Shown: in pieces, positions 35,268 through 45,069 of the stretch
Numbering within the stretch: the first letter of the stretch is position 1
How the letters are laid out: each line of letters starts with the position of its first letter
Source of the DNA: Sulfitobacter sp. HNIBRBA3233
Lineage (GTDB): Bacteria; Pseudomonadota; Alphaproteobacteria; Rhodobacterales; Rhodobacteraceae
DNA length: 64,000 bases
Direction: 5' to 3'
Assembly (NCBI RefSeq): GCF_040149665.1
Contig: NZ_JBEFLP010000002.1
Location: 62,001 to 126,000 of the forward strand
Position numbers and translations under genes: made by a program
Notes under the pieces: generated by a model
The model's input: the letters and a program-made list of their open reading frames with translations, nothing else
What the model was told of the DNA's origin: nothing
The model's database searches: none

Positions 35268-36226
35268 CGCCGAGCGGGCTGGTATATTACGGCGATGACC
35301 GTCCGGGGATCGCGCGCCGCCGCCACGGGCGCGGATTTACCTATATCGCGCCGGATGGCACAACGATTGCACGCGGGCCCGAACGGTCGCGGCTCGAAGC
35401 GCTGGCGGTGCCGCCCGCCTATGAAAACGTGTGGATGTGCCCGCTTCCGAACGGGCATTTGCAGGCCACCGGACGCGACGCGCGCCAGCGCAAGCAATAC
35501 CGGTACCACGCGCAATGGGCCGAGGCGCAGGCCCGCACCAAATTCGACGGTCTCACGGATTTCGCCCATGCCCTGCCGCGACTGCGCGCCCGCCTGAAAC
35601 GCGATCTGGAGGAGGACGCCGGCGCCCGCACATTCGCGCTCGCGGCGGCCACCACCCTGATCGACCGCACGGCGATCCGCGTGGGCAATCCCGATTACAC
35701 CCGCGACAACGGCAGCTACGGGGCCGTCACGCTGAAGCAAAAGCAAATCACGCTGGAAGACGACGGCATCCGCATGGCCTATACCGCGAAGGGCGGCAAG
35801 CGGGTGCGCCGCCACTTGCGCGACCGCACGCTGGGGCGCCTGCTGCACAAGCTGGGCGATCTGCCCGGTGCGGAGTTGCTGGTCTGGGTCGATGACGAGG
35901 GCGAGGCGCAGACCATCGGGTCGGGTGCGCTCAATGCCTATATCGCGGAGGCGGCGCAGGACGAGAGCATCACCGCCAAGACATTCCGCACCTGGACCGG
36001 ATCGGTGGCCGCCTTCGAGGTGGCCGAGCGCGGGGCCGCCACGATCAAGTCCATGGCCGAGGCGGCAGCGGAGCGTCTGTCCAACACGGCGACGGTGGCG
36101 CGCAACAGCTATATCCACCCCGATGTCATCGACCTCGCCGGCGCGGATCCCGTCGACGGTTTCGACGCGGGCCGCTCGGGTCTTCGCGCGTCGGAAAACC
36201 GTTTGCTCGGCTACCTAGAGCGCTGA
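35264..36226 (+). CDS. DNA topoisomerase IB (poxvirus type)
   Basis: A 320-residue type IB topoisomerase that relaxes supercoils via a 3'-phosphotyrosine. The N-terminal domain contains GRGFTYIAPDGTTI and ALAVPPAYENVWMC; the catalytic domain carries the pentad as TAIRVGN (Arg), LKQKQI (Lys), FRTWTGS (Arg region) and NSYIHPDV, whose Tyr is the nucleophile. The GTG start at 35264 overlaps the DUF2945 stop (GTGA). The length is usual for bacterial members. In alphaproteobacteria such genes are accessory, not essential. Confidence 0.9.
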   Translation: MTPSGLVYYGDDRPGIARRRHGRGFTYIAPDGTTIARGPERSRLEALAVPPAYENVWMCPLPNGHLQATGRDARQRKQYRYHAQWAEAQARTKFDGLTDFAHALPRLRARLKRDLEEDAGARTFALAAATTLIDRTAIRVGNPDYTRDNGSYGAVTLKQKQITLEDDGIRMAYTAKGGKRVRRHLRDRTLGRLLHKLGDLPGAELLVWVDDEGEAQTIGSGALNAYIAEAAQDESITAKTFRTWTGSVAAFEVAERGAATIKSMAEAAAERLSNTATVARNSYIHPDVIDLAGADPVDGFDAGRSGLRASENRLLGYLER

Positions 36227-36338
36227 CCATGCGCCGGCCGCCGCCCGCCGTGAAAGGGCCGGATCGGACTTATAGGACATAAGTATTGACCTAAATCCCG
36301 CGCCGTGCATTCTGCGTGCAGGCTTTGGGAGGAGCGAC

Positions 36339-37538
36339 ATGGATTGGCAGCAGATTTTCGCCACGCGGACCACGCGCATGAAGGCGAGCGAGATACGCGA
36401 ATTGCTCAAGCTGCTGGACCAGCCCGATATCATTTCCTTCGCCGGCGGCATCCCCGATCCGGCGCTTTTCCCCGCCGAGGCGTTCCAGAAGGCGCTGGGC
36501 GACGCGCTGACCCATAATGCGGATGCAGCACTCCAGTATTCGGTATCCGAAGGCTACGGGCCGCTGCGCGATTGGATCGCAGCCGAAATGGGCCGCTTGG
36601 ACGTGCCCTGCACGCGGGACAATATCCTGATCACCTCCGGTTCGCAGCAGGCGCTCGATTATCTGGGCAAGCTCATGCTCAGCCCGGGCGATACGGCGCT
36701 TGTGGGATGGCCCACCTATCTTGGCGCGCTGGGCGCGTTCAACGCCTACGAGCCGCGCTATGACAAGCTGGACCCGGAAACCAACCGGGCGGCAGAAGAC
36801 TATGCGCAGGCCGCCGCGCCGGGGCGCGTCAAGTTTGCCTATACCTCGGTGGATTTCGCAAATCCCACCGGCCGCACCCTGACCGGCACGATGCGCGAGC
36901 GCCTGCTCGACCTCGCCGAGGAGTTGGACATCGCGGTGATCGAGGACGCGGCCTATCAGTCGCTGCGCTACGATGGCGAGGCGCTGGCACCGATCCTCGC
37001 CCGCGAAATCGCCCGCAAGGGCGACATCGATGCGTGCCGGACGCTCTACTGCGGATCGTTTTCCAAAACGCTTGCGCCGGGCCTGCGTGTGGGGTGGGTC
37101 TGCGGCGCGCAGGATGTGATCCAGCAGATGGTCTTGCTGAAACAGGCGGGCGATCTGCATTCCTCGACACTGAACCAGATGGCCATCGCAGCGGTGGCCG
37201 AAGCGCAGTTCGACAGCCACGTCGCGCGCATCCGCGCGGCCTATCGCACGCGGCGGGACGCGATGCTTGCGGCGCTGGAAGAGCATATGCCCGAAGGCGT
37301 GACATGGACGCGCCCCGAAGGCGGCATGTTCATCTGGCTGACCCTGCCACAGCACATGCGCGGCGATGAATTGCTGGCCCGCTCTCTGGAGACGGAGCGC
37401 GTGGCCTTTGTGCCCGGCCATGCGTTTTTCGCCGACGGATCGGGTGCGAACACGATGCGGTTGAGTTTCAGCCGCACGGATGCGGATGCCATCGCGCAGG
37501 GCATTGCCCGTCTGGGACGACTGATTTCCGCCGCTTGA
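36339..37538 (+). CDS. PLP-dependent aminotransferase (2-aminoadipate/aromatic type, fold I)
   Basis: A 399-residue fold-type I aminotransferase. ISFAGGIPDPALFP is the N-terminal motif of the LysN/KAT/MocR-like group, QYSVSEGYGPLRDWIA binds substrate, TSVDFANPTGRTL contains the NPxG loop, and YCGSFSKTLAPGLRVGW holds the PLP lysine (Lys243). Substrate may be 2-aminoadipate, aromatic or branched-chain amino acids. GGGAGGA precedes the ATG. A TTGACC element lies at about 36288, a possible -35. It is a single gene. Confidence 0.9.
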   Translation: MDWQQIFATRTTRMKASEIRELLKLLDQPDIISFAGGIPDPALFPAEAFQKALGDALTHNADAALQYSVSEGYGPLRDWIAAEMGRLDVPCTRDNILITSGSQQALDYLGKLMLSPGDTALVGWPTYLGALGAFNAYEPRYDKLDPETNRAAEDYAQAAAPGRVKFAYTSVDFANPTGRTLTGTMRERLLDLAEELDIAVIEDAAYQSLRYDGEALAPILAREIARKGDIDACRTLYCGSFSKTLAPGLRVGWVCGAQDVIQQMVLLKQAGDLHSSTLNQMAIAAVAEAQFDSHVARIRAAYRTRRDAMLAALEEHMPEGVTWTRPEGGMFIWLTLPQHMRGDELLARSLETERVAFVPGHAFFADGSGANTMRLSFSRTDADAIAQGIARLGRLISAA

Positions 37539-37584
37539 ATGCGGGGCGATTGCGCAGCGCCGCCGCGGCCCTTAAATAGCGCTC

Positions 37585-38235
37585 ATGAGACATGCCCTTG
37601 CCCTCGCTCTATGCTCGGTTGCGGCCCCGCTGGGGGCGCATCCGCATATCTTTGTCGATACCGGACTGGAAATCATTCTCGATGACCGCAACCGGGTCAC
37701 CCATATCCGCGTGACATGGGAGTACGATGAACTTTACAGCCTGCTGATCACCGAGGATCTGGGTGTCGACGACGACTATGACGGGGTGCTGTCGCCGTCG
37801 GACCGCGAGGCGCTGACCGGTTTCGATGCAAACTGGATCGAAGGCTACAACGGCGATCTGGTGGCAACCCTCGGAGGCGAGCCCCTGTCGCTGTCCGGCC
37901 CGATGGAGCCAACGGCGGAACTGACGGACGGCAAGATCGTCACGACCCATCTGCGCGCGGTGGAAGGCGCACCCCAGTTGCGGGCGCCGCTGGTCCTGAA
38001 ACCCTTCGATGCTACCTATTACACGGCCTACGAGGTCGGCAGGCCCGTGACGGTAACAGGGCAGGCCGCCTGCGACATTGATCTCGACCCGCCCGACATG
38101 GAAGCGGCCCTTGCCATGACCGAAGACGACCTTGCCCAGATCCCCGAAGATCCCGAACGCGCCGAGGCGATGGGGTTCGGCGATATCGGTGAAAGGTTCG
38201 CCACCGAGGTGCGGGTGACATGCGCCACGTCCTGA
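37585..38235 (+). CDS. DUF1007 family periplasmic protein
   Basis: A 216-residue protein with an N-terminal signal (MRHALALALCSVAAPLGAHP). The mature start HPHIFVDTGLEIILDD and the EYDELYSLLITEDLGVDDDYDG segment are typical of DUF1007, a family that accompanies NicO-type nickel/cobalt transporters and is thought to bind or deliver the metal in the periplasm. It overlaps the start of the NicO gene by 16 bases. No histidine-rich tail is present. Confidence 0.85.
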   Translation: MRHALALALCSVAAPLGAHPHIFVDTGLEIILDDRNRVTHIRVTWEYDELYSLLITEDLGVDDDYDGVLSPSDREALTGFDANWIEGYNGDLVATLGGEPLSLSGPMEPTAELTDGKIVTTHLRAVEGAPQLRAPLVLKPFDATYYTAYEVGRPVTVTGQAACDIDLDPPDMEAALAMTEDDLAQIPEDPERAEAMGFGDIGERFATEVRVTCATS

Positions 38236-39122
38236 TCCCGACGCTTCTGATCCTCGCCGCCGCCACCCTCTGGTTCTGGTGGGCGGGCGGTGTCGATGCG
38301 CTGGCAGCCTGGGCAGGGGCCGAACAGCGCGGTTTCCAGAACGCCATGGCCAAGACCCTGCGCGCGCTGCGTGGCGGAGAGCCGGGTGCTCTTGCCGTGC
38401 TGCTGGGCAGTGCATTCGCCTACGGATTTTTCCATGCCGTGGGGCCGGGGCACGGCAAGCTTGTGGTCGGTGGATACGGCATGGCGCAGGACGTGCCGGT
38501 GGTCCGGCTGTCGGTCATCGCGCTGCTGGGCAGTCTGGGGCAGGCGGTCACCGCGATCGTGCTGGCCTACGGCGGGCTGTGGATCCTTGATCTCGGGCGG
38601 GACCGGATGATCGACGCCGCCGAAAACGCGTTCGCGCCGGTCAGCTACGCCCTGATTGCGGCCATCGGTATCTGGCTGGCGGTGCGCGGTCTGCGCGGGC
38701 TGCGCCGCCAGAGCAGCTTTGCCGATCATGCGCATACGGGCGCGGATGACATCTGTTCAAGCTGCGGTCACCGCCACGGGCCGACCCTGCAGGAGGCGCA
38801 GGAAGCCACAGGGCTGCGCGACGCGCTGGTTCTCATCGGCGGCATCGCGATCCGGCCCTGTACCGGCGCGCTCTTCGTGCTGATCATCTGCTGGCAGATG
38901 GGCATTCCGCTGGTCGGCGTCGCGGCGAGCTTTGCCATGGCCATTGGCACTGCAACGGTCACGGTCGCTGTCGCGGCGGCCGCGCGCGGTGTGCGCGGCG
39001 GGCTGCTGAGCGGGATAAGGGGGGCGGCCAGCCTGATCTGGATCATGCCGCTGGTCGAGGTTGCTACCGGCCTTCTGGTCACCGTGCTGTCGCTGATGCT
39101 GCTTCTGCGCGCCCTTCAGTAG
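38220..39122 (+). CDS. Nickel/cobalt transporter, NicO/RcnA family
   Basis: A 300-residue membrane protein with about seven helices. FFHAVGPGHGKLVVGGY carries the HxxxGxGHG metal motif, and the cytoplasmic loop ADHAHTGADD then CSSCGHRHGP is rich in His and Cys. GGIAIRPCTGALFVL is the second conserved motif. Family members import or export Ni or Co; direction cannot be told. Translation is coupled to the DUF1007 gene. Its stop overlaps by seven bases with the convergent pilus gene tadC. Confidence 0.88.
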   Translation: MRHVLIPTLLILAAATLWFWWAGGVDALAAWAGAEQRGFQNAMAKTLRALRGGEPGALAVLLGSAFAYGFFHAVGPGHGKLVVGGYGMAQDVPVVRLSVIALLGSLGQAVTAIVLAYGGLWILDLGRDRMIDAAENAFAPVSYALIAAIGIWLAVRGLRGLRRQSSFADHAHTGADDICSSCGHRHGPTLQEAQEATGLRDALVLIGGIAIRPCTGALFVLIICWQMGIPLVGVAASFAMAIGTATVTVAVAAAARGVRGGLLSGIRGAASLIWIMPLVEVATGLLVTVLSLMLLLRALQ

Positions 39123-40111
39123 ATCGCGTTATAGCGGATGATGATCGGCGTCAGCGTGATCAGAAACAGCGCCGGCAACATCAGCATCGACATCACGCCC
39201 GACATCTGGACCGGCAGGCGGTTCGCCTTTTCCTGTGCCGCCAGTTCGCGCATCTCGCGCATTTCGGCGGCGTAGGTCTTCAGGGCGGAGGTCAGGCTGG
39301 TGCCGAATTGCAGCGACTGGACGATCACAAGGGCAAAGGATTTCGCTTCGTCGATCCCCATCCGGTCCGCCATGTCGAATAGCGCCGTCTCGCGGTCGCG
39401 TCCGGCCTGAACCTCGATCTGGAGGAGCAGGAATTCATAGGCCACTTCGGGCGCCACGCGGGTCAGTTCGTGGCCCACGCGGTTGATCGCGGCGTCAAAG
39501 CCCAAACCGGCCTCGACCGAGATCTGCACTAGATCGAGCGCGTTGGGAAAGGCTTCCCTGATCTTGGCCTGGCGCGCCTTTATCCGCGATTTCAGCCAAT
39601 ATCCGGGTCCGTAGAACCCGACAGCCGTGCCTACGGCAGCGATTTGCAACAGGCGCAGCGGCGGTGTGGCGTTCAGGCTTTCAACGATGCTTTCGGGCAG
39701 CACACCCGCGCGCGCCAGCGCCACTGTCCCGAAGACGGCGACGGGCGTTACCAGCGCCAGAAACAGCCGGATCAGGAAGAAGATTTCCACGATATCGGGC
39801 CGCTCGAACCCCAGCTTGCCCAGCTGGAAACGGATCTGCATCCGCTCCGAGGGGTCTTCGGGGATCAGCGCCTTTTTCCATCCGCTTGGCGCCACTTCGT
39901 CGCCCTTTGTCAGCGGCACGGCCTTTTCGTGCGTTGCCTCGCGCATCGAGGCGGCCAGAGCGCGCACGCGGTCGGCGGTGCGGTCGCGCATGGTCCAAAG
40001 CCCGATCACACCGAAGAGAAGCAGCAACACGGCAAAGGCCACACAGTAGAGAATCAGCGTCTCGGGGCTGCCCAGCGCGTCAGGCGTGGCGAAGTTGGAA
40101 AGATCGAACAT
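39116..40111 (-). CDS. tadC: Tad pilus inner-membrane platform protein TadC
   Basis: A 331-residue type II secretion F family protein. Hydrophobic helices lie near residues 20-40, 110-135, 150-170 and at the C-terminus, with the T2SSF domain (NALDLVQISVEAGLGFDAAINRVGHEL, QSLQFGTSLTSALKTYAAEMRE) in between. It pairs with TadB to form the platform on which the TadA ATPase drives Flp assembly. It is the last gene of the Tad operon in this window; a tadD-like gene does not follow. Confidence 0.9.
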   Translation of the reverse strand: MFDLSNFATPDALGSPETLILYCVAFAVLLLLFGVIGLWTMRDRTADRVRALAASMREATHEKAVPLTKGDEVAPSGWKKALIPEDPSERMQIRFQLGKLGFERPDIVEIFFLIRLFLALVTPVAVFGTVALARAGVLPESIVESLNATPPLRLLQIAAVGTAVGFYGPGYWLKSRIKARQAKIREAFPNALDLVQISVEAGLGFDAAINRVGHELTRVAPEVAYEFLLLQIEVQAGRDRETALFDMADRMGIDEAKSFALVIVQSLQFGTSLTSALKTYAAEMREMRELAAQEKANRLPVQMSGVMSMLMLPALFLITLTPIIIRYNAIY

Positions 40112-40115
40112 CGTA

Positions 40116-41075
40116 TCAGACCTTGAAATTGACGAGTTTGCGCAAGGCCAGAAAATTGCCGACGATCAGGGCGACGATCAGGAATGCGATAGGTTTGAAG
40201 ATCGGATCGTCGCTGACATCACTGTAGTAATCGGGGGCCGTCAGCGACGTGGCGATGTAGATCACCACCGGCAGGGCCGACAGCAGATAGGCCGATATGC
40301 GCCCCTCGGACGAGATCGCCTTGATCCGGCGCCGCATGACAATCCGGTCGCGCACCACCTTGCTGAGCGTGCTGATCATCTCGGCGAGGTTGCCGCCGGT
40401 GCCGTGCTGGATAGAGATGGACACGGACAGGTATTCCACGTCCTCGTGGCCCGTGCGTTCGGCAAAGTCGCGAAAGGCGTCCGTCAGGTAATCACCGTGG
40501 GCGACCTGCTCCGACAGGGTGCGGAATTCGCTGCCGACGGGATCGGCCATGGTGCGCCCGACGTTCGCGATCGTCGCGTTGATGGGGTGGCCGACGCGCA
40601 GTCCGCGCATCATCAGATCCAGCGCATCCGGCAATTGCTGCGTCAGCGCGTCCAGGCGTTTGTTGCGGCGGGCCTTCACGATTTGCAGCACCGTCAGGCC
40701 CGACAGGACAAAGCCCGCGGGCACGGCAAGGAGTGGCGTGATCAGAAACGACAGACCCGCCGCGAGGATCACGCCACCGGCGATGGCCCACAGCGCCACG
40801 AGTGTTGCCTTGCCCTCCATATCGGCCTGCCGCAGCAGTAACGGCAGGTTGCCGACCAGCGGCAGGTTCAGGCCGGGATCGCTGCGCCCGGTCGATTTCA
40901 CAAGCGCGGCAGCGGCGTCGCTGGCGCGTTCGGGCCGCATGGATTTGATCCGCTCGGCGCGCTTCCTCTCTTCAGCGTTTTCCGGGGCCAGCATCAGCCG
41001 CAGCGCAAGCGTGGCAAGGATCGTGCAGCCAACCGCGCTCCACAAAACGAGAGTTGTGAATGACATGGCTTCCAT
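40116..41075 (-). CDS. tadB: Tad pilus inner-membrane platform protein TadB
   Basis: A 319-residue T2SSF-domain protein. LPDALDLMMRGLRVGHPINATIANVG and YLSVSISIQHGTGGNLAEMISTLSKVVRDR are the TadB marks, with N-terminal and central membrane helices. ATG 41075 overlaps the TadA stop (TGATG), so translation is coupled; a second ATG at 41066 is possible. Four bases separate it from tadC. Confidence 0.9.
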   Translation of the reverse strand: MEAMSFTTLVLWSAVGCTILATLALRLMLAPENAEERKRAERIKSMRPERASDAAAALVKSTGRSDPGLNLPLVGNLPLLLRQADMEGKATLVALWAIAGGVILAAGLSFLITPLLAVPAGFVLSGLTVLQIVKARRNKRLDALTQQLPDALDLMMRGLRVGHPINATIANVGRTMADPVGSEFRTLSEQVAHGDYLTDAFRDFAERTGHEDVEYLSVSISIQHGTGGNLAEMISTLSKVVRDRIVMRRRIKAISSEGRISAYLLSALPVVIYIATSLTAPDYYSDVSDDPIFKPIAFLIVALIVGNFLALRKLVNFKV

Positions 41076-42541
41076 CACGCAGCGCCCGCGCCGGGGGCGA
41101 AGGCATCGGCGGCAAGAGGCACACCCGAGGCCATCAGGGCTTCGAAACATTTCGGGCGGATGCCGGTTGCCATCATCCGTCCCTTGACGTTGCCGTTCTC
41201 ATCGACACCCATCTTCTTGAAGACGAAGATGTCCTGCATCATGATCGTATCCCCTTCGAGCCCGACGATCTCGGAAATGCTCATCACCCGGCGTGATCCG
41301 TCTGACAGGCGGTTCAGCTGCAGGACCAGTTGCAGGCCCGCGGCAATCTGGTAGCGCACGGCCTGCATCGGGAAATCGCTGCCGATCATCGTGACCATCT
41401 GTTCCAGGCGGCTGACCGCGTCGCGGGCCGTGTTGGCGTGGATGGTGGTCATCGACCCGTCGTGGCCGGTGTTCATCGCCTGCAGCATGTCGAATGCCTC
41501 GGCGCCGCGTACCTCGCCGACCATGATCCGGTCTGGGCGCATGCGCAGCGCGTTGATCAACAGGTCGCGCTGGTTGATCATCCCCTTGCCTTCCGCATTC
41601 GCAGGGCGGGTTTCCAGCCGCACAACGTGTTCCTGTTGCAGCTGCAGTTCCGCGGCGTCCTCGATCGTCACCATCCGCTGGCGCGGGTCGATGAAGGCGG
41701 ACATGGCGTTGAGCATGGTGGTTTTGCCCGACCCTGTCCCGCCCGAGATCAGCACATTCATCCGCCCTTTGACGGCCGCTTCGAGAAACAGCGCAGCGGG
41801 TTTCGACAGGGCCCCGTGTTCAAGCAGCTTTGCCATATGGAGCGGTGTCTTGGAGAATTTGCGGATCGACAGCGACGGCCCGTCGATTGCGCAGGGCCGG
41901 ATGATCGCGTTCACGCGGCTGCCGTCCTCGAGACGGGCGTCGACCCAGGGCTGGCTTTCGTCGATCCGCCGCCCGATGGACGACACGATCTTGTCGATGA
42001 TGCGCAGCAGGTGACGTTCGTCGCGAAACGACACATCCGCCCGCTCCAGCAGGCCGCCGCGTTCGATAAACACATGATCGGTACCGTTCACCAGAATATC
42101 GCTGATCGACGGATCGGCCAGCAGCGGCTCGAGCGGGCCAAGACCCAGCACTTCGTCTAGCAATTCGTCGATCAGCGTCTTGAAGGTCGCGGAGGGCATT
42201 TGCGTGCCATTCGATTTCAGGTGGTTCGCCGCAAGGGTCGAGATTTCGCGGCGCAGATCGTCGCGGCTGACCTGGTCGAGCATCGTGAGGTTCAGCTTTT
42301 CGAGCACAAGTTCGTGCAACGCGGATTTCAGCGCCGTATTGGCAGATCGCTCCGGAGCTGCGGGTGCGGGCGCTTGCGCGATCGGGGCAGGGCGCGGCTC
42401 TGGCGCAGGTGCGACAGGTTCTGGCTTCGGCGCTTCGGCGCGCGGGATGGCAGGGGCGATGGCCGCCTCCGAAGGCGATGCCGCTGGCTTGAAAGTGCGG
42501 CGCGGGGCCTCTGCGGTCGACTCTTTGAATGCTCGAAACAT
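41075..42541 (-). CDS. tadA: Tad pilus assembly ATPase TadA (CpaF)
   Basis: A 488-residue secretion ATPase. A proline/alanine-rich linker (residues about 20-65) precedes the conserved core. [16 protein letters not shown] is Walker [11 protein letters not shown] the Asp box, [30 protein letters not shown]alker B and His box. It powers extension and retraction of Flp pili from the cytoplasmic face of the membrane. ATG 42541 has GAGGAT upstream; the longer form to 42694 would run into the neighbour. Ends on the first base pair of tadB. Confidence 0.95.
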   Translation of the reverse strand: MFRAFKESTAEAPRRTFKPAASPSEAAIAPAIPRAEAPKPEPVAPAPEPRPAPIAQAPAPAAPERSANTALKSALHELVLEKLNLTMLDQVSRDDLRREISTLAANHLKSNGTQMPSATFKTLIDELLDEVLGLGPLEPLLADPSISDILVNGTDHVFIERGGLLERADVSFRDERHLLRIIDKIVSSIGRRIDESQPWVDARLEDGSRVNAIIRPCAIDGPSLSIRKFSKTPLHMAKLLEHGALSKPAALFLEAAVKGRMNVLISGGTGSGKTTMLNAMSAFIDPRQRMVTIEDAAELQLQQEHVVRLETRPANAEGKGMINQRDLLINALRMRPDRIMVGEVRGAEAFDMLQAMNTGHDGSMTTIHANTARDAVSRLEQMVTMIGSDFPMQAVRYQIAAGLQLVLQLNRLSDGSRRVMSISEIVGLEGDTIMMQDIFVFKKMGVDENGNVKGRMMATGIRPKCFEALMASGVPLAADAFAPGAGAA

Positions 42542-42566
42542 GGGGTATCCTCTTGCTCTACGGCGT

Positions 42567-43940
42567 TCAGCGGGCCGGTTTGGCGGATTGGGCGAATACT
42601 GCCTCCGCGAGTTTCGCGATGGCCTTGGCAACGGCGGAGCGTTTGGCACCGGTCTGGATCGGAACACCCAGATCGGTCGCACGGCGCGCGGCACGGGGGT
42701 CCGCGGGGATCCAGTGCTCCAGCGTGCGGCCCAGAAGTGCCTCGCACTCCTTGAGAACCGACGACCTGACCACCGGTTTCCTCTGCTGGTTGACCACCAC
42801 GCGGACCGGCAGGGTCATGTGCTCTTCTCCGATCAGGTCGATCAGGCGCCGGGTGCGTTTGATGGCCGGAAGGCTGGTGTCGGTCACGATCAGCGCCTCG
42901 TCGGCCCGTTCAAGGACCGGATCGGTCCATTCGGTGATCGCTTGCGGAAGGTCGAGAACGATATGGTCGTAGCGCGCCTTCAGCGCGTCCAGCAGCCGCG
43001 CGATATCCTCGGCGTCGATCGCTGTCAGCGGCGCGAACACATCCGGTCCGGTCAGCACGTCCACACCCGATCCGTGCGGCGCCATTGCCGTCTCGATGAA
43101 ATCGCGGCTGGGCCGTTTGGCACCGCGCAGCCATGCCGAAGCCTCCGCACTGTCGGGCAGATCGAGCGCGAGCGACACGGCGCCGTTCTGGATATCGAGA
43201 TCGACCAGCGCCACTGTGCCGCCCGTTTTGCGCTGCGCCTGCGCCACGGCAAGGTTGACCGCAAGCGTCGTCGCCCCCGCGCCGCCACGCGCGCGAAGGA
43301 ACACGACGAGCTTTCCCTTGGTGATGCCGCGCGGCTTGCGCGTGGTCGTCCGGGCCGTGACGCTCATTTCCGCATCGTCGGGCAGATCGTCCACGGCATC
43401 CGGTTGCGATACGGGCTGCGCGGCGACAGGGCCGGTGTCCGCCGGTGCCAAGTCCGGTGTCGCGTCCGGCAGCGGCGTTTCGGCGGTGGGGTCGGTCGCG
43501 GGCGGCACGGACGGCGCGGCGTGGGGCGGCGCTGCCGGCTCTTCCTGCACGCCGAATTCGACGAATTCGATCACGCCCGCCTCGCTCAGGCTCTGGCGGG
43601 TTTTCTGGTCGATGGGGCTGCCGATCACGGCGATGCACGCGGGCCGCCGCGCGGTGCGCAGGGCAAGGCGGCGCAGCGCATCGAGATCCGACTGCGGGTC
43701 GCTGTCGATTTCGAATACCAGAAAATCCACGCGTCCGTCGGCAAGTTCGGAATCGTCCATCGTCTCCACAAGGGTCTGTTGCAGGACACGGCCGCGCACC
43801 TGTGCGTCCTGCATCATTTCAGCCCGCAGCGCCTCTCCTATCGATGCGGTGCGCGCGACGATCAGCGCGCGGCTGCGCGGGGCAGGCTCCTGCACGACCT
43901 CCGACAGGCGGGCTTCGATATCGTGATGGGCGAGTGTCAT
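42567..43940 (-). CDS. tadZ: Pilus polar localisation ATPase-like protein TadZ (CpaE)
   Basis: A 457-residue protein. An N-terminal receiver-like domain (RALIVARTASIGEAL, VDFLVFEIDSD) is followed by a long Ala/Pro/Asp linker and a ParA/MinD-type domain. The Walker A is degenerate, RARGGAGATTLAVNLA without the usual lysines, as is typical for TadZ/CpaE. DLDIQNGAVSLAL and IVLDLPQ are further ATPase motifs. It places the pilus machine at a cell pole. AGGAG is eight bases before the ATG at 43940. Confidence 0.88.
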   Translation of the reverse strand: MTLAHHDIEARLSEVVQEPAPRSRALIVARTASIGEALRAEMMQDAQVRGRVLQQTLVETMDDSELADGRVDFLVFEIDSDPQSDLDALRRLALRTARRPACIAVIGSPIDQKTRQSLSEAGVIEFVEFGVQEEPAAPPHAAPSVPPATDPTAETPLPDATPDLAPADTGPVAAQPVSQPDAVDDLPDDAEMSVTARTTTRKPRGITKGKLVVFLRARGGAGATTLAVNLAVAQAQRKTGGTVALVDLDIQNGAVSLALDLPDSAEASAWLRGAKRPSRDFIETAMAPHGSGVDVLTGPDVFAPLTAIDAEDIARLLDALKARYDHIVLDLPQAITEWTDPVLERADEALIVTDTSLPAIKRTRRLIDLIGEEHMTLPVRVVVNQQRKPVVRSSVLKECEALLGRTLEHWIPADPRAARRATDLGVPIQTGAKRSAVAKAIAKLAEAVFAQSAKPAR

Positions 43941-43951
43941 CTGACGTGCTC

Positions 43952-44575
43952 CTATCTGATGGTTTCGGCGGGAAGTGACGCGCTCATCGAGGGAAAGACA
44001 AAGCTTTCCCCGAGGCTTTGAGCGCCCGTGGCACCGGCGGCTGTGGCCAGCGCGCCGAGAGGTGAAATGAAATCGAATTGCAGGTCCGTCAGTTCCACGG
44101 TCACGATCGGCGTGTAGTAGGCGCCGACACGGTTCAGCGCGGGATCGTAGCTGTAGGTGAACGACAGGTTTTCGGGGGTCGCGTTGGATGGCAGCAACGG
44201 AGCCACTTCGGACCAGATTGTCGCGACTGTCGGATGGTCCAGCGAGCCGGTGCACGTCTTGGCCGGGGGCCTTGTGCACAGGCTGGTGAACTCTGTGCAG
44301 CGCGTTCCGTTGGGGATCGTCAAGGCCAGTCCGCCCAAAGCGCCACGGCCGTTTCCTTCGGGAATATCGGGGCAGACCGCTGGGCGCACCACAGCCATGC
44401 GGACCGCGCGTTCGGTCGCCTTCTCGGCCATCACATTCGAAAAGCTCAGGCGCGCAAAGTCGATCAGCCCGAAGAGGATCAACAGAAACAGGCTGGTGAC
44501 CACGGCGAATTCGATCAGCGTCGATCCATCCTCGTCGCGCAGGTGGCGTGCTATGGGGCGGGGCAGGCGGATCAT
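43952..44575 (-). CDS. TadE-like minor pilin
   Basis: A 207-residue protein. The class-IV-like leader RHLRDEDG is followed by STLIEFAVVTSLFLLILFGLIDF; the predicted cut is after Gly17, with Glu22 at position five of the mature form. The periplasmic domain has four cysteines and a conserved C-terminal TYSYDPALNRVGAYYTPIV block. TadE/TadF pseudopilins help initiate the Flp fibre. The ATG overlaps the upstream stop (ATGA). Confidence 0.82.
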   Translation of the reverse strand: MIRLPRPIARHLRDEDGSTLIEFAVVTSLFLLILFGLIDFARLSFSNVMAEKATERAVRMAVVRPAVCPDIPEGNGRGALGGLALTIPNGTRCTEFTSLCTRPPAKTCTGSLDHPTVATIWSEVAPLLPSNATPENLSFTYSYDPALNRVGAYYTPIVTVELTDLQFDFISPLGALATAAGATGAQSLGESFVFPSMSASLPAETIR

Positions 44576-45069
44576 GATCCGATGATCCTTGCACTGTCGC
44601 GGATCGTCGTGGTGACAGAGGCGTTCGTCACCCCCGCAAGCGCAAACAGGCCGCTGAAGGGATAGTCGATCAGCAAGGTCGCGGTCACGGTTGCCACAGC
44701 GGCATCGCCGCCGCGGTACTCTCCGCTGCTGCATGTAAGCTCGGAGCGGACCGACGACACCTGAACCGCAACGGGGAATACGCTTTTGCCCTGCCGGTCT
44801 TCGCGGACGATCTCGGCCAGTCTGTCGTCCCATGATTCGACCGCCGATGCGCCCCCCGGTGCCGCGCAGGCATCCGCGTCCACCACCCGGCTGAGGTAGC
44901 GCGTTGCGTCACGCACACCGGTGATCGCGGTCTGGTAGGACCAGAACGTGCGCGCGCCCTCGACCGCAAGGCCGAGGACAAGCATGAACATCGGGAACAG
45001 CAGCGCGAATTCGACCAGCGCTGCGCCGTCTTCGCGCCGTGCGAAACCTATGACAGGGCGGCGGATCAA
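44572..45069 (-). CDS. TadE/TadF-like minor pilin
   Basis: A 165-residue pseudopilin. The leader FARREDG is followed by AALVEFALLFPMFMLVLGLAVE, with a predicted cut after Gly15 and Glu20 at mature position five. The C-terminal part has a cysteine pair (DACAAPG and LTCSSG). The start is TTG at 45069, overlapping the stop of the TadG-like gene (TTGA) with GAGG eight bases upstream; longer forms read back through the neighbour. Confidence 0.8.
   Translation of the reverse strand: MIRRPVIGFARREDGAALVEFALLFPMFMLVLGLAVEGARTFWSYQTAITGVRDATRYLSRVVDADACAAPGGASAVESWDDRLAEIVREDRQGKSVFPVAVQVSSVRSELTCSSGEYRGGDAAVATVTATLLIDYPFSGLFALAGVTNASVTTTIRDSARIIGS

Noticed and set aside
36284..36315. TTGACC-17-ATTCTG as promoter of the aminotransferase
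   Set aside because: The -35 is good but the -10 matches poorly, so I mention it only in the gene entry and do not list it as a promoter.
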